A stretch of DNA of 64,000 nucleotides, taken from assembly GCF_025854335.1 (NCBI RefSeq), contig NZ_CP107716.1, positions 2,473,001 to 2,537,000 on the forward strand, given 5' to 3'. The first letter of the stretch is position 1; every line of letters begins with the position of its first letter. A program made the translations under genes and the position numbers. The notes under the pieces are model-generated. The model did not search any database and had not been told where the DNA came from. It was given only the letters and a program-made list of their open reading frames with translations. Source of the DNA: Pelagibacterium flavum (GTDB lineage: Bacteria > Pseudomonadota > Alphaproteobacteria > Rhizobiales > Devosiaceae). Shown in pieces: positions 44,853 through 53,334 of the stretch.

Positions 44853-45526
44853 CCAGCGAGCTCGGGGATGTGCGGGTTATCACCCCACTTGTAGCGATGG
44901 CGGAGGTGGTTCAAGGCCCCTTGACGCACCACACCCGCCTTTTCTAGTTGGCCCACGATGATGCCTGGGGTGACATTGGCCGCGCGCGCGATGTCCCGCA
45001 CTGCTTGCGTCCGATATCCATGTGAAATCAGCATTTCGCGCAGTTCTTCCGGGAAAAGAAGGTCCTGGGCAAACTTGTTTGCTTCGTATTCCTGCTTTTC
45101 GGTATCCGATCCCATCACGGGACGACCGTCACCGTCGATATGCGGCTCCCCATGCAGCACGACGTGGCCTGCTTCATGGAAGAAGGTGAACCAGAAATGA
45201 TCTTCGGCCATATAGCGGAAGCTCAGCAAAATGACTGGATTGCCGTTTGAATTGAACCATGAGGCGCCGCTAGCCCGACAGCCCTCAGGTGTACGCGTTG
45301 TCGCGACGGCCACGCCAACGGAGCGACAGGCCTCTACGAGGCGAGGCAAGAAGGAAGCTGGCCGCTTGAACGCGGAAAGCTTTTTCAATCCAGGCAAGAT
45401 TGCCTGAAAAGCATCGCGATCAAATTTCGGCAGATCAAGGCTCTCAATCGCCAGCTCTCCGGCACGCAGCCAGACGAGCGTCGCCATGCCGTCGGATTCG
45501 AGAGTAACAGACGTGCGAAAGGCCAC
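44849..45526 (-). CDS. ImmA/IrrE-family metallopeptidase part of a split HTH-ImmA gene
   Basis: 225 aa in this frame. Zinc peptidase motif FTFFHEAGHVVLHG (HExxH) with the third ligand Glu in EYEANKFAQDLLFP. The frame is open upstream without a start until it meets the HTH frame (offset +1), and homologues have HTH and peptidase in one chain of about 370 aa. So ATG 45526 is probably not the natural start. Such proteins cleave or counteract partner regulators or act as antitoxin-like parts. Confidence 0.85.
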   Translation of the reverse strand: MAFRTSVTLESDGMATLVWLRAGELAIESLDLPKFDRDAFQAILPGLKKLSAFKRPASFLPRLVEACRSVGVAVATTRTPEGCRASGASWFNSNGNPVILLSFRYMAEDHFWFTFFHEAGHVVLHGEPHIDGDGRPVMGSDTEKQEYEANKFAQDLLFPEELREMLISHGYRTQAVRDIARAANVTPGIIVGQLEKAGVVRQGALNHLRHRYKWGDNPHIPELAG

Positions 45527-45962
45527 TGCTCCGAATCCCAGAGGAATATCGCTGTCCCCATTCCTGGAGCGTGGAACAGCCGAAGAATTTTAAAATCTCG
45601 TCCTTCAGCTTGTCCTTGGCTCGAATTCCTTTGGACACCCAGCCATACTTCCGCATTGACGACGTGGGCATTGAATCCAGCCAGGAAACTTCAGCATTTG
45701 GGGAGTTTTGGCCGTCGAGACGGGCCATATCGAGCACGTATGCTGCGTCTCGCGAAAGCCAGAAGCGTGCAGTCGACCCAAGGTTCTCGGCAAGAGCCTT
45801 CGCGTTTTCTTCGGTCAGACGGCGCTCGCCGGCGACAAGGTTGTTGAATTCGTGGTCGCTTAGACCCAGGGCGTCCGCGAGTTCGCTCGCGTCCATTTCC
45901 TTATTGTCCATCAAACGCAGGATGGTATCACCCGGTGGTGACGACCAATTTGGCTCGCTCAT
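45444..45962 (-). CDS. HTH (HigA-like) part of the split HTH-ImmA gene
   Basis: 172-aa frame of which about 135 residues are meaningful. HTH: ASELADALGLSDHEFNNLVA, followed by RRLTEENAKALAENLGSTAR and FFGCSTLQEW. After that the family pattern continues in the +1 frame (IPLGFGAVAFRTSV). The run GGGG at 45556-45559 (minus strand) lies at the switch point; removing one base gives a single 370-aa protein. Start overlaps the RelE-like gene stop by four bases. Confidence 0.8.
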   Translation of the reverse strand: MSEPNWSSPPGDTILRLMDNKEMDASELADALGLSDHEFNNLVAGERRLTEENAKALAENLGSTARFWLSRDAAYVLDMARLDGQNSPNAEVSWLDSMPTSSMRKYGWVSKGIRAKDKLKDEILKFFGCSTLQEWGQRYSSGIRSSGLSHVCYSRIRRHGDARLAACRRAGD

Positions 45963-46351
45963 ACCAGCACCTCTCCATTACTGAGGATGCGCAGGAGCTT
46001 GACGCGATGGACGTTTTGCCACGAAGACCCGTCGATCGCACCGACACCCACCGGCTCAATCTGTAATACCGCCGAATCTCCCAACGGATAGTTTAGGCCA
46101 AACTCGGTCCCATCCATAATGGTCGGCTCGTCCGGCATTTCGCCAAGGTACATGGCATTCCTCATATCGGCGATCAGACCGTGAAAGGACCGAGCAAGGT
46201 CATTCCCAAGCATCTGCTGCGCCGTCTCGCCGTCGTTGGTCGCCGACTTAATGGCCGGCGTCAGATAAGTCAGCTCCAAGGCAAATCGTCCGCCGGTAGA
46301 CCCGGGATTAACGCTCTTCACGACTTCGCCGTTGCTAGTAGTGAGGACCAA
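45959..46351 (-). CDS. RelE/HigB-like protein upstream of the HTH-ImmA gene
   Basis: About 130 aa; TTG 46351 start is uncertain, and the frame stays open about 40 bases further upstream without an ATG. The layout matches HigB-type killer proteins by pattern: MLGNDLARSFHGLIADMRNA, then a beta hairpin, then SSWQNVHRVKLLRIL at the end. It precedes the HTH gene with an ATGA overlap, the toxin-then-antitoxin order of higBA. The catalytic residues are not obvious; the fold is inferred. Confidence 0.5.
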   Translation of the reverse strand: MVLTTSNGEVVKSVNPGSTGGRFALELTYLTPAIKSATNDGETAQQMLGNDLARSFHGLIADMRNAMYLGEMPDEPTIMDGTEFGLNYPLGDSAVLQIEPVGVGAIDGSSWQNVHRVKLLRILSNGEVLV

Positions 46352-46795
46352 GCCGGGGAAGGGAACAAGTCGAATCGTTCGTCAGGCAACCAAATATCGA
46401 TTATCGAGTGCTACTCTGGAGTGCAACCCTTGGAGAGGGTCTGGCCTGCCACGGGAGAACTCTTCAACCACGGCGATAGCCCTATGGAACTCGTCGTCGG
46501 TACCGCGCCAGACGTGCGCCCAGGGTCTCGACGCATCTGTGTAACCACCAGACATAGTCGCACGTTTAGCGAGCCATCACCTCTTCAGGGCTCAATCCTG
46601 GCCGTTGCCACCGGTGCAGAGCAGGCGAGGCTCTAGGCAAGGGCTTTAGCAAAGCTATTTCATATCATGTGTCGCCTGTCAGTCTGGAGATTAGACGATC
46701 CTGAAGCAGGCGACTTGGCATCATGGGATGGGGTGGTCGGCGGTGCTGATGGCGAAAAACCCAAAGTCCCCGGATAAAGCCGTTGACAGCAGATG
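46352..46795. other. Intergenic, no gene recognised
   Basis: About 440 bp between divergent loci. It must hold the promoter of the RelE-like/HTH operon and, at TTGACA 46783-46788, a possible -35 box for the amidohydrolase operon. The short frames seen have no recognisable product. Confidence 0.4.
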
Positions 46796-46829
46796 TTCTT
46801 TTTGCAGAACTTGAGTTCTGTAAAAAGAA
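46796..46829. promoter_or_regulatory. Large palindrome, probable operator of the ureide operon
   Basis: TTCTTTTTGCAGAAC and GTTCTGTAAAAAGAA are inverted repeats (14 of 15 match) around TTGA. The core CAGAAC-TTGA-GTTCTG is perfect. It lies just before the GGAGG ribosome site of the amidohydrolase gene. Likely bound by the IclR-type regulator encoded at the operon end. Confidence 0.65.
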
Positions 46830-46843
46830 TGACGGAGGTTTCG

Positions 46844-48079
46844 GTGGGCAGTTTCGCAATAGATCCTGATTACGTGGAGAAGCTGATCCTGGAGATGGCC
46901 CAGTACGGCTCGGATGGCGGGACCGGGGTGTCGCGTACAGTCTATTCGCCCGAATGGGTGGGGGCGACGCGACAGTATGCTAAATGGTGCCGTGAGGCCG
47001 GGCTTGAGGCGCGTGAGGACGCGGTCGGCAATGTGTGGGGACGCCTACCGGGCTCCCAGGGGGGCAAGGCGATTGTAACTGGCTCGCACATTGACACTCA
47101 GACCCCTGGCGGACGCTATGATGGCACTCTCGGGGCGCTGGCTGGTATCGTGGCGCTCAAGGTGCTGCGCGAAACCTATGGCCAGCCCAGGCGCACTTTG
47201 GAATGCGTCGCCCTGTGTGAGGAGGAGAACAGCCGCTTTCCGACTGCCCAATGGTGGGGGTCGCGCGCCGTCACCGGCCGGACCAGACCGGAAGATGCTG
47301 ACACGGTACAGGCCTTTACCGGAGAAAGCATAGCCGAGGCGATGAGGGAGGTCGGGCTTGATCCCAAAAGGGTCGAAGAAGCCAAGCGTGACGACATCGA
47401 GTATTTTATCGAACTTCACATCGAGCAGGGGCCGATCCTAGAGCAGGCCGGGTTGCCAGTGGCGGTGGTTACCGGCGTCACTGGCATCCGCCATTATCTC
47501 GTTACGCTCAAGGGGGAGCAGAATCACGCCGGCGCGTTCCCGATGGATCTGCGCCGTGATCCGATGGCAGGATTTGCCGAAATCGCGTCGGGCGTCATCG
47601 ACACTGCCCATCGCTGGGGGCGTCCTGCGGTGACTACCGTGGGACGTGTCATATCCGATCCCAATGGTATTGCGGTCGTTCCCGGTTCGGTGGAGTTCTC
47701 CATCGACGTGCGTCACCCCGATCCCGCGCGGGTGGATGCGCTCTATGCTTCCCATGAGCGGCAGATGCAGGAAGTGGCAGCGCGCCGCGGGTTGGACCTG
47801 TCTTGGGAAATTCTCAATGACCAGCCGCCCTGTCCCTCCGATCCCGATATTCTCGCACAACTCAAGGCAGCGGCTGACACGTACGGCGTTCCTTATATGT
47901 CCATGGCGAGTGGCGCCGGACACGACACTCAGCAGATGGCGCGGATAGCCAAGGTTGCCATGATATTCGTGCGGTCCAAGGACGGCCGCAGCCATACCCC
48001 CGACGAATTCTCCAGCATCGAGGACATCGTGGCGGGGATAAAGGTACTTACTGAAACGCTATATCGCCTCGCCTACTAA
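46844..48079 (+). CDS. M20-family amidohydrolase (allantoate/N-carbamoyl amino acid hydrolase)
   Basis: About 411 aa from GTG 46844, which has GGAGG five bases upstream; ATGs at 46829 and 46793 lie in the palindrome and lack a ribosome site. Metal ligands: GSHIDTQTPGGRYDG (His, Asp), CEEENSRFP (Glu), IEQGPILE (His region), and the late His in GAGHDTQ. This is the hydantoinase/carbamoylase family. With the adjoining PuuE-type gene an allantoate amidohydrolase role is likely. Confidence 0.88.
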   Translation: MGSFAIDPDYVEKLILEMAQYGSDGGTGVSRTVYSPEWVGATRQYAKWCREAGLEAREDAVGNVWGRLPGSQGGKAIVTGSHIDTQTPGGRYDGTLGALAGIVALKVLRETYGQPRRTLECVALCEEENSRFPTAQWWGSRAVTGRTRPEDADTVQAFTGESIAEAMREVGLDPKRVEEAKRDDIEYFIELHIEQGPILEQAGLPVAVVTGVTGIRHYLVTLKGEQNHAGAFPMDLRRDPMAGFAEIASGVIDTAHRWGRPAVTTVGRVISDPNGIAVVPGSVEFSIDVRHPDPARVDALYASHERQMQEVAARRGLDLSWEILNDQPPCPSDPDILAQLKAAADTYGVPYMSMASGAGHDTQQMARIAKVAMIFVRSKDGRSHTPDEFSSIEDIVAGIKVLTETLYRLAY

Positions 48080-48089
48080 GGAGTTCCAC

Positions 48090-49001
48090 ATGGCCGATGT
48101 TTCTGAATATCCGCGCGACCTCATCGGGTATGCGGACCGACCGGTCGATCCCAGATGGCCGGGCGAAGCCAAACTGGCAATCCAGATCGTCATTAATTAC
48201 GAGGAGGGCGGGGAGAACTCCGTTCTGCACGGGGACACGGCGTCTGAGGCGATGTTGGCTGAGGACCCGTCCGTTCCCTTTTTGGGCGCGCGCAATATCA
48301 GCGTGGAGTCTCAGTACGAATATGGCAGCCGTGCTGGCTTCTGGCGCCTCCACCGCATGCTGACCGAGCGCAATCTGCCGGTCACGGTGTTCGGCATCAC
48401 GACGGCCCTGGCTAAGAACCCCGTCGCTGTCGCTGCCATGAAATCGGCCGGTTGGGAAATCGCCTCTCACGGACTCAAATGGATCAACTACGCTCACATG
48501 CCTGAGGCCGAGGAGCGCGCGCAGATTGCCGAGTCCATCCGCTTGCACGAGGAGGTAGTCGGTGAGCCGCCACGAGGCTGGTACACCGGTCGTATGAGCG
48601 AGAACACCCGTAGGCTCCTGCTGGAATTAGGTGACTTCGCCTACGATTCCGACTCATTTGCGGATGACCTGCCTTACTGGACAACGGAGAATGGGGAGCC
48701 CCAGCTCGTCGTCCCTTACGCGCTGGACAGCAATGACGTCCGTTATCTGAACGGCTTTGGGCTGCAGGCACCCGACCTGTCGACCTACCTGATCCGGGCG
48801 TGCGATCTGTTACGCCGCGAAGGTAGCGTAGCGCCCAAGATGATGAGCGTTGGCCTGCACTGCCGCATCGCCGGTCGCCCTGGCCGGGCGGCCGATCTGG
48901 AGCGCTTCCTCGACCATATCACCACTCTCGACGACGTGTGGGTAACGCGCCGGATCGACATTGCGGAGCACTGGCGGGCGCATCATCCGCCGATCGTCTG
49001 A
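48090..49001 (+). CDS. puuE: Allantoinase, PuuE type (polysaccharide deacetylase fold)
   Basis: 303 aa. N-terminus YPRDLIGYADRPVDPRWPGE and VINYEEGGENSVLHGD are hallmarks of the metal-independent PuuE allantoinase; further GSRAGFWRLHRML and EIASHGLKWINYA. Allantoinase opens the hydantoin ring of allantoin to allantoate, the likely substrate of the preceding amidohydrolase. 10 bp after that gene, with AAGGAG upstream. Confidence 0.88.
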   Translation: MADVSEYPRDLIGYADRPVDPRWPGEAKLAIQIVINYEEGGENSVLHGDTASEAMLAEDPSVPFLGARNISVESQYEYGSRAGFWRLHRMLTERNLPVTVFGITTALAKNPVAVAAMKSAGWEIASHGLKWINYAHMPEAEERAQIAESIRLHEEVVGEPPRGWYTGRMSENTRRLLLELGDFAYDSDSFADDLPYWTTENGEPQLVVPYALDSNDVRYLNGFGLQAPDLSTYLIRACDLLRREGSVAPKMMSVGLHCRIAGRPGRAADLERFLDHITTLDDVWVTRRIDIAEHWRAHHPPIV

Positions 49002-49079
49002 CCCCGCCGATTGACGCCCGCCTCGTAACATGTTCCAAATACAGTACGTAGTTTTATATGCAGCACGGAGAGCTCTATA

Positions 49080-50063
49080 ATGTCGAAACTTGCCCGCACT
49101 ACAGCTGTCTCAGCCCTTGCGCTGGTGGTTGCGTTTTCCGGCGCCAGCGCCCAAGGAGCAACATTCAGGTTAGGTCACGTCTTCGATGCGACCCATCCCT
49201 TTCATGTTGCCGCGCTAGAGGCCACGGAGCAATTTGAAGCGTGCACTGACGGCGAGCATCGCTTCGAGGTCTATCCGGCCTCGCAACTGGGCAGCGATGC
49301 CCAGATGCAGGAGCAACTTCTCATAGGCGGGCTGGATGCCCAGCTCGCAGGCTTCATCTTTGCCGCGAATTCTTATCCCCCGCTGGCTGTTTCTGCGGCC
49401 CCCTTCGTCTTCCGCGACCGCGACCACGCCATGCGGTACATGGACAGCGAACTGTTCCGCGAGGCTTGGACCGGCTGGGAGGAAGCAACCGGCCAGCACA
49501 TCCTGTCCTCCGCATTTTTCGGTTTCTTCCATGTGACCTCTAACCGGCCGCTTGAAACGCCCGAGGACATGGCTGGACTGCGGGTGCGGGTGCCCAATAT
49601 GCCCATCTACATGGCCTTCCCTGAGGCGGTGGGCGCAGCTCCGACACCTATAGCCCTGCATGAGGTCTATCTGGCCCTGCAGCAGGGGGTTGCCGAAGGC
49701 TCGGTCAACGGTCTCAGCATGACCTACGCCAACCGCTTCTACGAAGTGCAGGAATATGTGAACCTGACGGGTCACATGGTGGACTACACCCTGTTCATCG
49801 TCTCGGACATGGCTCTGCAGCAGCTAGACGAAGCTGGACAACAATGTCTGGACGAAGCTGCCGCTCTTTGGGGACAACGCGGAAGCCAGCTACTGTACGG
49901 ACTTGAAGAGGGGCTGCGGGAGGAGCTTGAAGGAAGCGGTGAGCTCACCTTTGTGGAGGTGGACCGAGAAGCCTTTGCCGAGATCGCGGTGGAGGCCCAG
50001 GCCGCTTTCGCCGAAATGCAGGGCGCCTCGCCCGAAGCACTGCAGGCAATCCTTGATCTTTGA
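49080..50063 (+). CDS. TRAP transporter solute-binding protein (DctP type)
   Basis: 327 aa. Sec signal KLARTTAVSALALVVAFSGA with cleavage after ASAQ. Body: FRLGHVFDATHPFHVAALEA, EVYPASQLGSDAQMQEQL, and RVPNMPIYMAFPEAVGAAPT with the Arg that binds the substrate carboxylate. It precedes the QM membrane genes. Expected ligand: ureido or carboxylic acid processed by the upstream enzymes. Confidence 0.93.
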   Translation: MSKLARTTAVSALALVVAFSGASAQGATFRLGHVFDATHPFHVAALEATEQFEACTDGEHRFEVYPASQLGSDAQMQEQLLIGGLDAQLAGFIFAANSYPPLAVSAAPFVFRDRDHAMRYMDSELFREAWTGWEEATGQHILSSAFFGFFHVTSNRPLETPEDMAGLRVRVPNMPIYMAFPEAVGAAPTPIALHEVYLALQQGVAEGSVNGLSMTYANRFYEVQEYVNLTGHMVDYTLFIVSDMALQQLDEAGQQCLDEAAALWGQRGSQLLYGLEEGLREELEGSGELTFVEVDREAFAEIAVEAQAAFAEMQGASPEALQAILDL

Positions 50064-50079
50064 CTATCGCGAAACACCC

Positions 50080-50101
50080 GGGGGCCGGCAGCCCGGCCCC
50101 C
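50080..50101 (+). terminator. Strong hairpin between DctP-type and DctQ-type genes
   Basis: GGGGGCCGG pairs with CCGGCCCCC (9 bp, 4-nt loop), followed by TTCGTT. Stem of only G-C pairs. Probable partial terminator giving excess binding protein. Confidence 0.65.
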
Positions 50102-50129
50102 TTCGTTGCAGGCTGTAAGAGGTGCCAAG

Positions 50130-50594
50130 ATGCGCCGTTTCCTATCCTCCATCGCTGATATCCAGATCGAACGGCTCATCGGCGTGGTCGCGTTGCTGGC
50201 GATATTCGTGGTCATGCTGACAGGCGTCGTGCTTCGCTACGGATTCTCGTTCAGCCTCACCTGGTATGAAGAGTTCGGGCGTTACGGCCTCATCCTCATA
50301 ACTGGCCTTGGCATCGGAGCAGGCATCAAGAACCGCTCACACATTGTCATCGACAACGGCTATCTGCCCGTATCGCTTCGGGAGGCCGCGACGCTTCTTT
50401 CGTCTCTGGTCACCCTAGCCTTCCTGTGCGCACTTGCTTGGTACGCCTATGCGCTGGCAGGCGCTCTGAGGGCGTCGCGCAGTCCAGCGCTGCAGCTGCC
50501 AACAGGGTGGTTCTACACGGCCATCGCCATCCTCGCGCTGCTGGGTGTAGCGCGCGTCATAGAGCGTGCCCTGCGGGCGAAATCCGGTTCTTGA
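50130..50594 (+). CDS. TRAP transporter small permease (DctQ type)
   Basis: 154 aa, four helices; LTWYEEFGRYGLILITGLGI is the conserved DctQ stretch. ATG 50130 has AGAGGTG upstream; TTG 50106 is in frame but less likely. Followed by the large permease after 8 bp. Confidence 0.9.
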   Translation: MRRFLSSIADIQIERLIGVVALLAIFVVMLTGVVLRYGFSFSLTWYEEFGRYGLILITGLGIGAGIKNRSHIVIDNGYLPVSLREAATLLSSLVTLAFLCALAWYAYALAGALRASRSPALQLPTGWFYTAIAILALLGVARVIERALRAKSGS

Positions 50595-50602
50595 GGTCGT
50601 CC

Positions 50603-51874
50603 ATGTTCCTGCTGTTCGCCAGCCTTATTTTTCTGATGCTCATCGGGACGCCAGTGTTCGCCGCGATTGGCGCAGCCTCCTTGCTTTACATGTTTGCCAA
50701 TGGGCTTAATCCGCTGGTCGGGGTGCAGCGGATGGTGGCGGGAGTGGACAGCTTCACGCTGTTGGCCGTGCCATTTTTCATCTTTGCCGGGCTGTTGATG
50801 AATGCCTCGCAGGTCACAACGCGGCTCTTCAACTTCGCCAACTCAATGGTGGCGCACTGGCGGGGCGGGCTGGGCCACGTCAACGTCTATGGAAGCCTGA
50901 TCTTCTCGATGATGAGCGGTTCTGCCATGGCCGATGCCGCTGGACTAGGGTCGATTCAGCTCAAGGCGATGAAGGAACGTGGCTACGATACTGGCTTCGC
51001 TGTGGGCACCACAGCCGCGACCACCATCCTTGCTGGCGTCATTCCACCGAGCCTGGCCCTCGTGGTCTATGGCTTTGTGGCGAACGTTTCTGTGGGGCAG
51101 TTGTTTCTCGCGGGCATTCTGCCAGGCTTGCTCTGCGCGCTGTTTTTGCATATTGCAATCTTCGTCTACGCTACCACACGTGGCATGCCGGCCGAGCCGC
51201 GCCATTCTTGGCTGCAGCGGGGCCAGGCGTTGATCCAGGGCGTCCCGGCGCTGCTGCTGCCTGTAATCATCATAGGTTCGATCGCCGCAGGAATCGCTAC
51301 GCCTACGGAGGCGGCGGCGATAGCCAGCGCTTATGCACTGATCCTCGGGGTCGTGTTCTACAGAACCCTCGATCTGCGCGGCATTGGCAAGGTTCTGGTG
51401 GAAACCTTCGAGTTGACGGCGACCATCCTGATCATGGTTGCGGCCTCCATGCTGTTCGGGTGGATTCTTGTTTACGAGAACGTGGCGCGCGATCTTACGC
51501 AACTCCTCGTGGGTTTCGCGGACGAAACATGGCAGCTCACGATCATCCTGGTGCTGCTTCTGCTAGTCTGCGGAATGTTTCTAGATAACCTCGTCGTCAT
51601 CCTGATAACGACGCCCATCCTTATGCCGGTCGTACTGCAATATGGAATCGACCCCACGCAGTTCGGCATTATCATGGTGATGACAGTTATGATCGGCCTC
51701 ATGACCCCGCCCATCGGGATGGCGCTGTTCGTGGTGACGCGCATTGCCGGCATGCCATACATGAAAGGATTCATGGCCACACTGCCGTTTCTCGTGCCGG
51801 TGCTTCTGGTAATCCTGCTGGTGATCACGGTCCCGCAGATTTCGCTTGCTCTGCCGCAGTGGTTGATGCGTTGA
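50603..51874 (+). CDS. TRAP transporter large permease (DctM type)
   Basis: 423 aa, about 12 helices. Family motifs VPFFIFAGLLMNAS, SMMSGSAMADAAGLGSI, TILAGVIPPSLALVVYG and LMTPPIGMALFVV. The preceding in-frame codons (from 50426) lie within the dctQ-type gene and are not part of it. Uses the Na+ gradient, in keeping with a sodium-pumping NQR in this strain. Confidence 0.94.
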   Translation: MFLLFASLIFLMLIGTPVFAAIGAASLLYMFANGLNPLVGVQRMVAGVDSFTLLAVPFFIFAGLLMNASQVTTRLFNFANSMVAHWRGGLGHVNVYGSLIFSMMSGSAMADAAGLGSIQLKAMKERGYDTGFAVGTTAATTILAGVIPPSLALVVYGFVANVSVGQLFLAGILPGLLCALFLHIAIFVYATTRGMPAEPRHSWLQRGQALIQGVPALLLPVIIIGSIAAGIATPTEAAAIASAYALILGVVFYRTLDLRGIGKVLVETFELTATILIMVAASMLFGWILVYENVARDLTQLLVGFADETWQLTIILVLLLLVCGMFLDNLVVILITTPILMPVVLQYGIDPTQFGIIMVMTVMIGLMTPPIGMALFVVTRIAGMPYMKGFMATLPFLVPVLLVILLVITVPQISLALPQWLMR

Positions 51875-51879
51875 GTGGG

Positions 51880-52728
51880 TCACCCGACGGCGGGAAACCC
51901 CGCCGGCGGCAGACCGCCGATCGCGCGATGGATTTCCCCCACGGCTTCGATGAGAGCCTCTGCCACCGTGTCCTGACGCTGAGTGATGTCCGGCGTGAGC
52001 CCTACGCAGTCGAGGATGTAGACGACTTGCCCACTGAAATCGAAAATGGGAAGCGCGATGGCGGAGATGCCAACGGTGAACTCGTCGATACTGAGCGCGT
52101 AGCCGCGCTCACGCGTCAGTTCAAGCTGGCGCCACACCTCTTGCATGCTGGTGGCGGATTGGGACGTATAGGAAACGGGCGTCCAGTCCGCCAGCCAGGC
52201 CTCCACTTCGCTGACTTCCACCCACGACAGCAGCGCCTTCATGTGGGCGCTCGTATCACGGGGATAGTGGTGTCCTACAGGATAGGAGATTTCCAGTTTG
52301 CCCGGGGCGTTGGCTTTTCCGACTACTACGAAGCCGCCGTCTGGGTGTGGCTCGGAGAGAATGCAAGACGTGTCCGTCTTGAGCGGCAAATCCTGAACGA
52401 TGCTGTTGGCCACGAAGAACGGGGACGCTTCCAGGGTGATGGAGGAGACATCGCGCAGGATGCCCGTGCCCAGTTCGTAGGTCTTGAGGTCGGGGTTGAA
52501 GTGCAGCCAGCCGTGATGGACCAGCGTGCGCAGGATCGAGAAGCAATGGCTCTTGGTGATTCCGGTATTCTCGATTATCGCCGAGAGAGTGACGGCGCGT
52601 GGCTGCTGGTTGATAAAGGACAGTATCTGGATGGCTTTATGGACCGCGGGCACCAGGCTTCGCGCCGTCGGTTCGGTGTCGTCCAGCGTCCAGCGCTGGC
52701 CGTGATTTCTCAGTTCTTCATACCGCAT
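51880..52728 (-). CDS. IclR-family transcriptional regulator
   Basis: 282 aa from ATG 52728 (open frame to 52893). Winged HTH at about residues 22-75 (VHKAIQILSFINQQPRAVTL, then SHCFSILRTLVHHGWLHF), ligand domain behind it with LDCVGLTPDITQ. Convergent with the TRAP operon, 5 bp from its end. IclR regulators control purine, ureide and aromatic catabolism; the palindrome at 46796 is a good candidate target. Confidence 0.88.
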   Translation of the reverse strand: MRYEELRNHGQRWTLDDTEPTARSLVPAVHKAIQILSFINQQPRAVTLSAIIENTGITKSHCFSILRTLVHHGWLHFNPDLKTYELGTGILRDVSSITLEASPFFVANSIVQDLPLKTDTSCILSEPHPDGGFVVVGKANAPGKLEISYPVGHHYPRDTSAHMKALLSWVEVSEVEAWLADWTPVSYTSQSATSMQEVWRQLELTRERGYALSIDEFTVGISAIALPIFDFSGQVVYILDCVGLTPDITQRQDTVAEALIEAVGEIHRAIGGLPPAGFPAVG

Positions 52729-52944
52729 AGGGGACAACGGCGTCTTCCTGGGCGGGCGATCGTCTGGCCCGGCCTCTATCAGTGGGCGAGATAAGCTGTG
52801 CAGCAGATGCCGAGCGGTTTGGCCCATTTTCAACCGCCGGGCAAGCCTATTGTCAGATTCGTTAAAGAAAACCCATCCCGCCTGAACTGCCACAAGCGAG
52901 GCGTTTTGTGCGGTCTGCTGCCGGCATGACCGGCGCTAACCAAG

Positions 52945-52965
52945 GCGGGCTTCTGCGTAGCCCGC
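52945..52965 (+). other. Small stem-loop upstream of ridA-like gene
   Basis: GCGGGC pairs with GCCCGC around a 9-nt loop, 28 bp before the next start codon. Function unknown; could be a leader structure. Confidence 0.3.
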
Positions 52966-52992
52966 ATTTCCCAACTGAGAGGATAAATAACG

Positions 52993-53334
52993 ATGAAGCA
53001 CCTCAATCCTGGCAAGCGCATGAGCGGCGCGGTGATCGCCAACGGTACCCTGTATATCTCCGGTCAGGTTGCCGATGATGTCAACGCGTCGCTTGAGGAG
53101 CAGACACGGCAGGTCCTGGCCAAGATCGACCACTATCTGGAGGGGGGCGGCACTAGCCGGTCCAAATTGGCCATGGTCAATATCTTCCTGCCCAACATCA
53201 TGGATTTCGAAGCAATGAATGCGGTTTACGACGCATGGGTCGATCAGCAGGCCGCACCCGCCCGCGCTACCATTGAAGCCCGACTGGCCAATCCCTCTCT
53301 GCGTGTGGAAATCAGCGCAATCGCAGTCGTCTGA
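52993..53334 (+). CDS. Rid-family protein (YjgF/RidA-like)
   Basis: 113 aa: MSGAVIANGTLYISGQVADD, then VLAKIDHYLEGGGTSRSKL, and the end PSLRVEISAIAVV. Close to Rid5/Rid-type proteins of catabolic operons, AARATIEARLA holding the conserved Arg. GAGAGGAT precedes ATG 52993. Divergent from iclR. It probably clears reactive intermediates of the ureide pathway. Confidence 0.88.
   Translation: MKHLNPGKRMSGAVIANGTLYISGQVADDVNASLEEQTRQVLAKIDHYLEGGGTSRSKLAMVNIFLPNIMDFEAMNAVYDAWVDQQAAPARATIEARLANPSLRVEISAIAVV

Noticed and set aside
45444-45600. Programmed frameshifting in the HTH-ImmA gene
   Set aside because: Homologues are single-frame and there is no known slippery pattern for +1; a base insertion is simpler.
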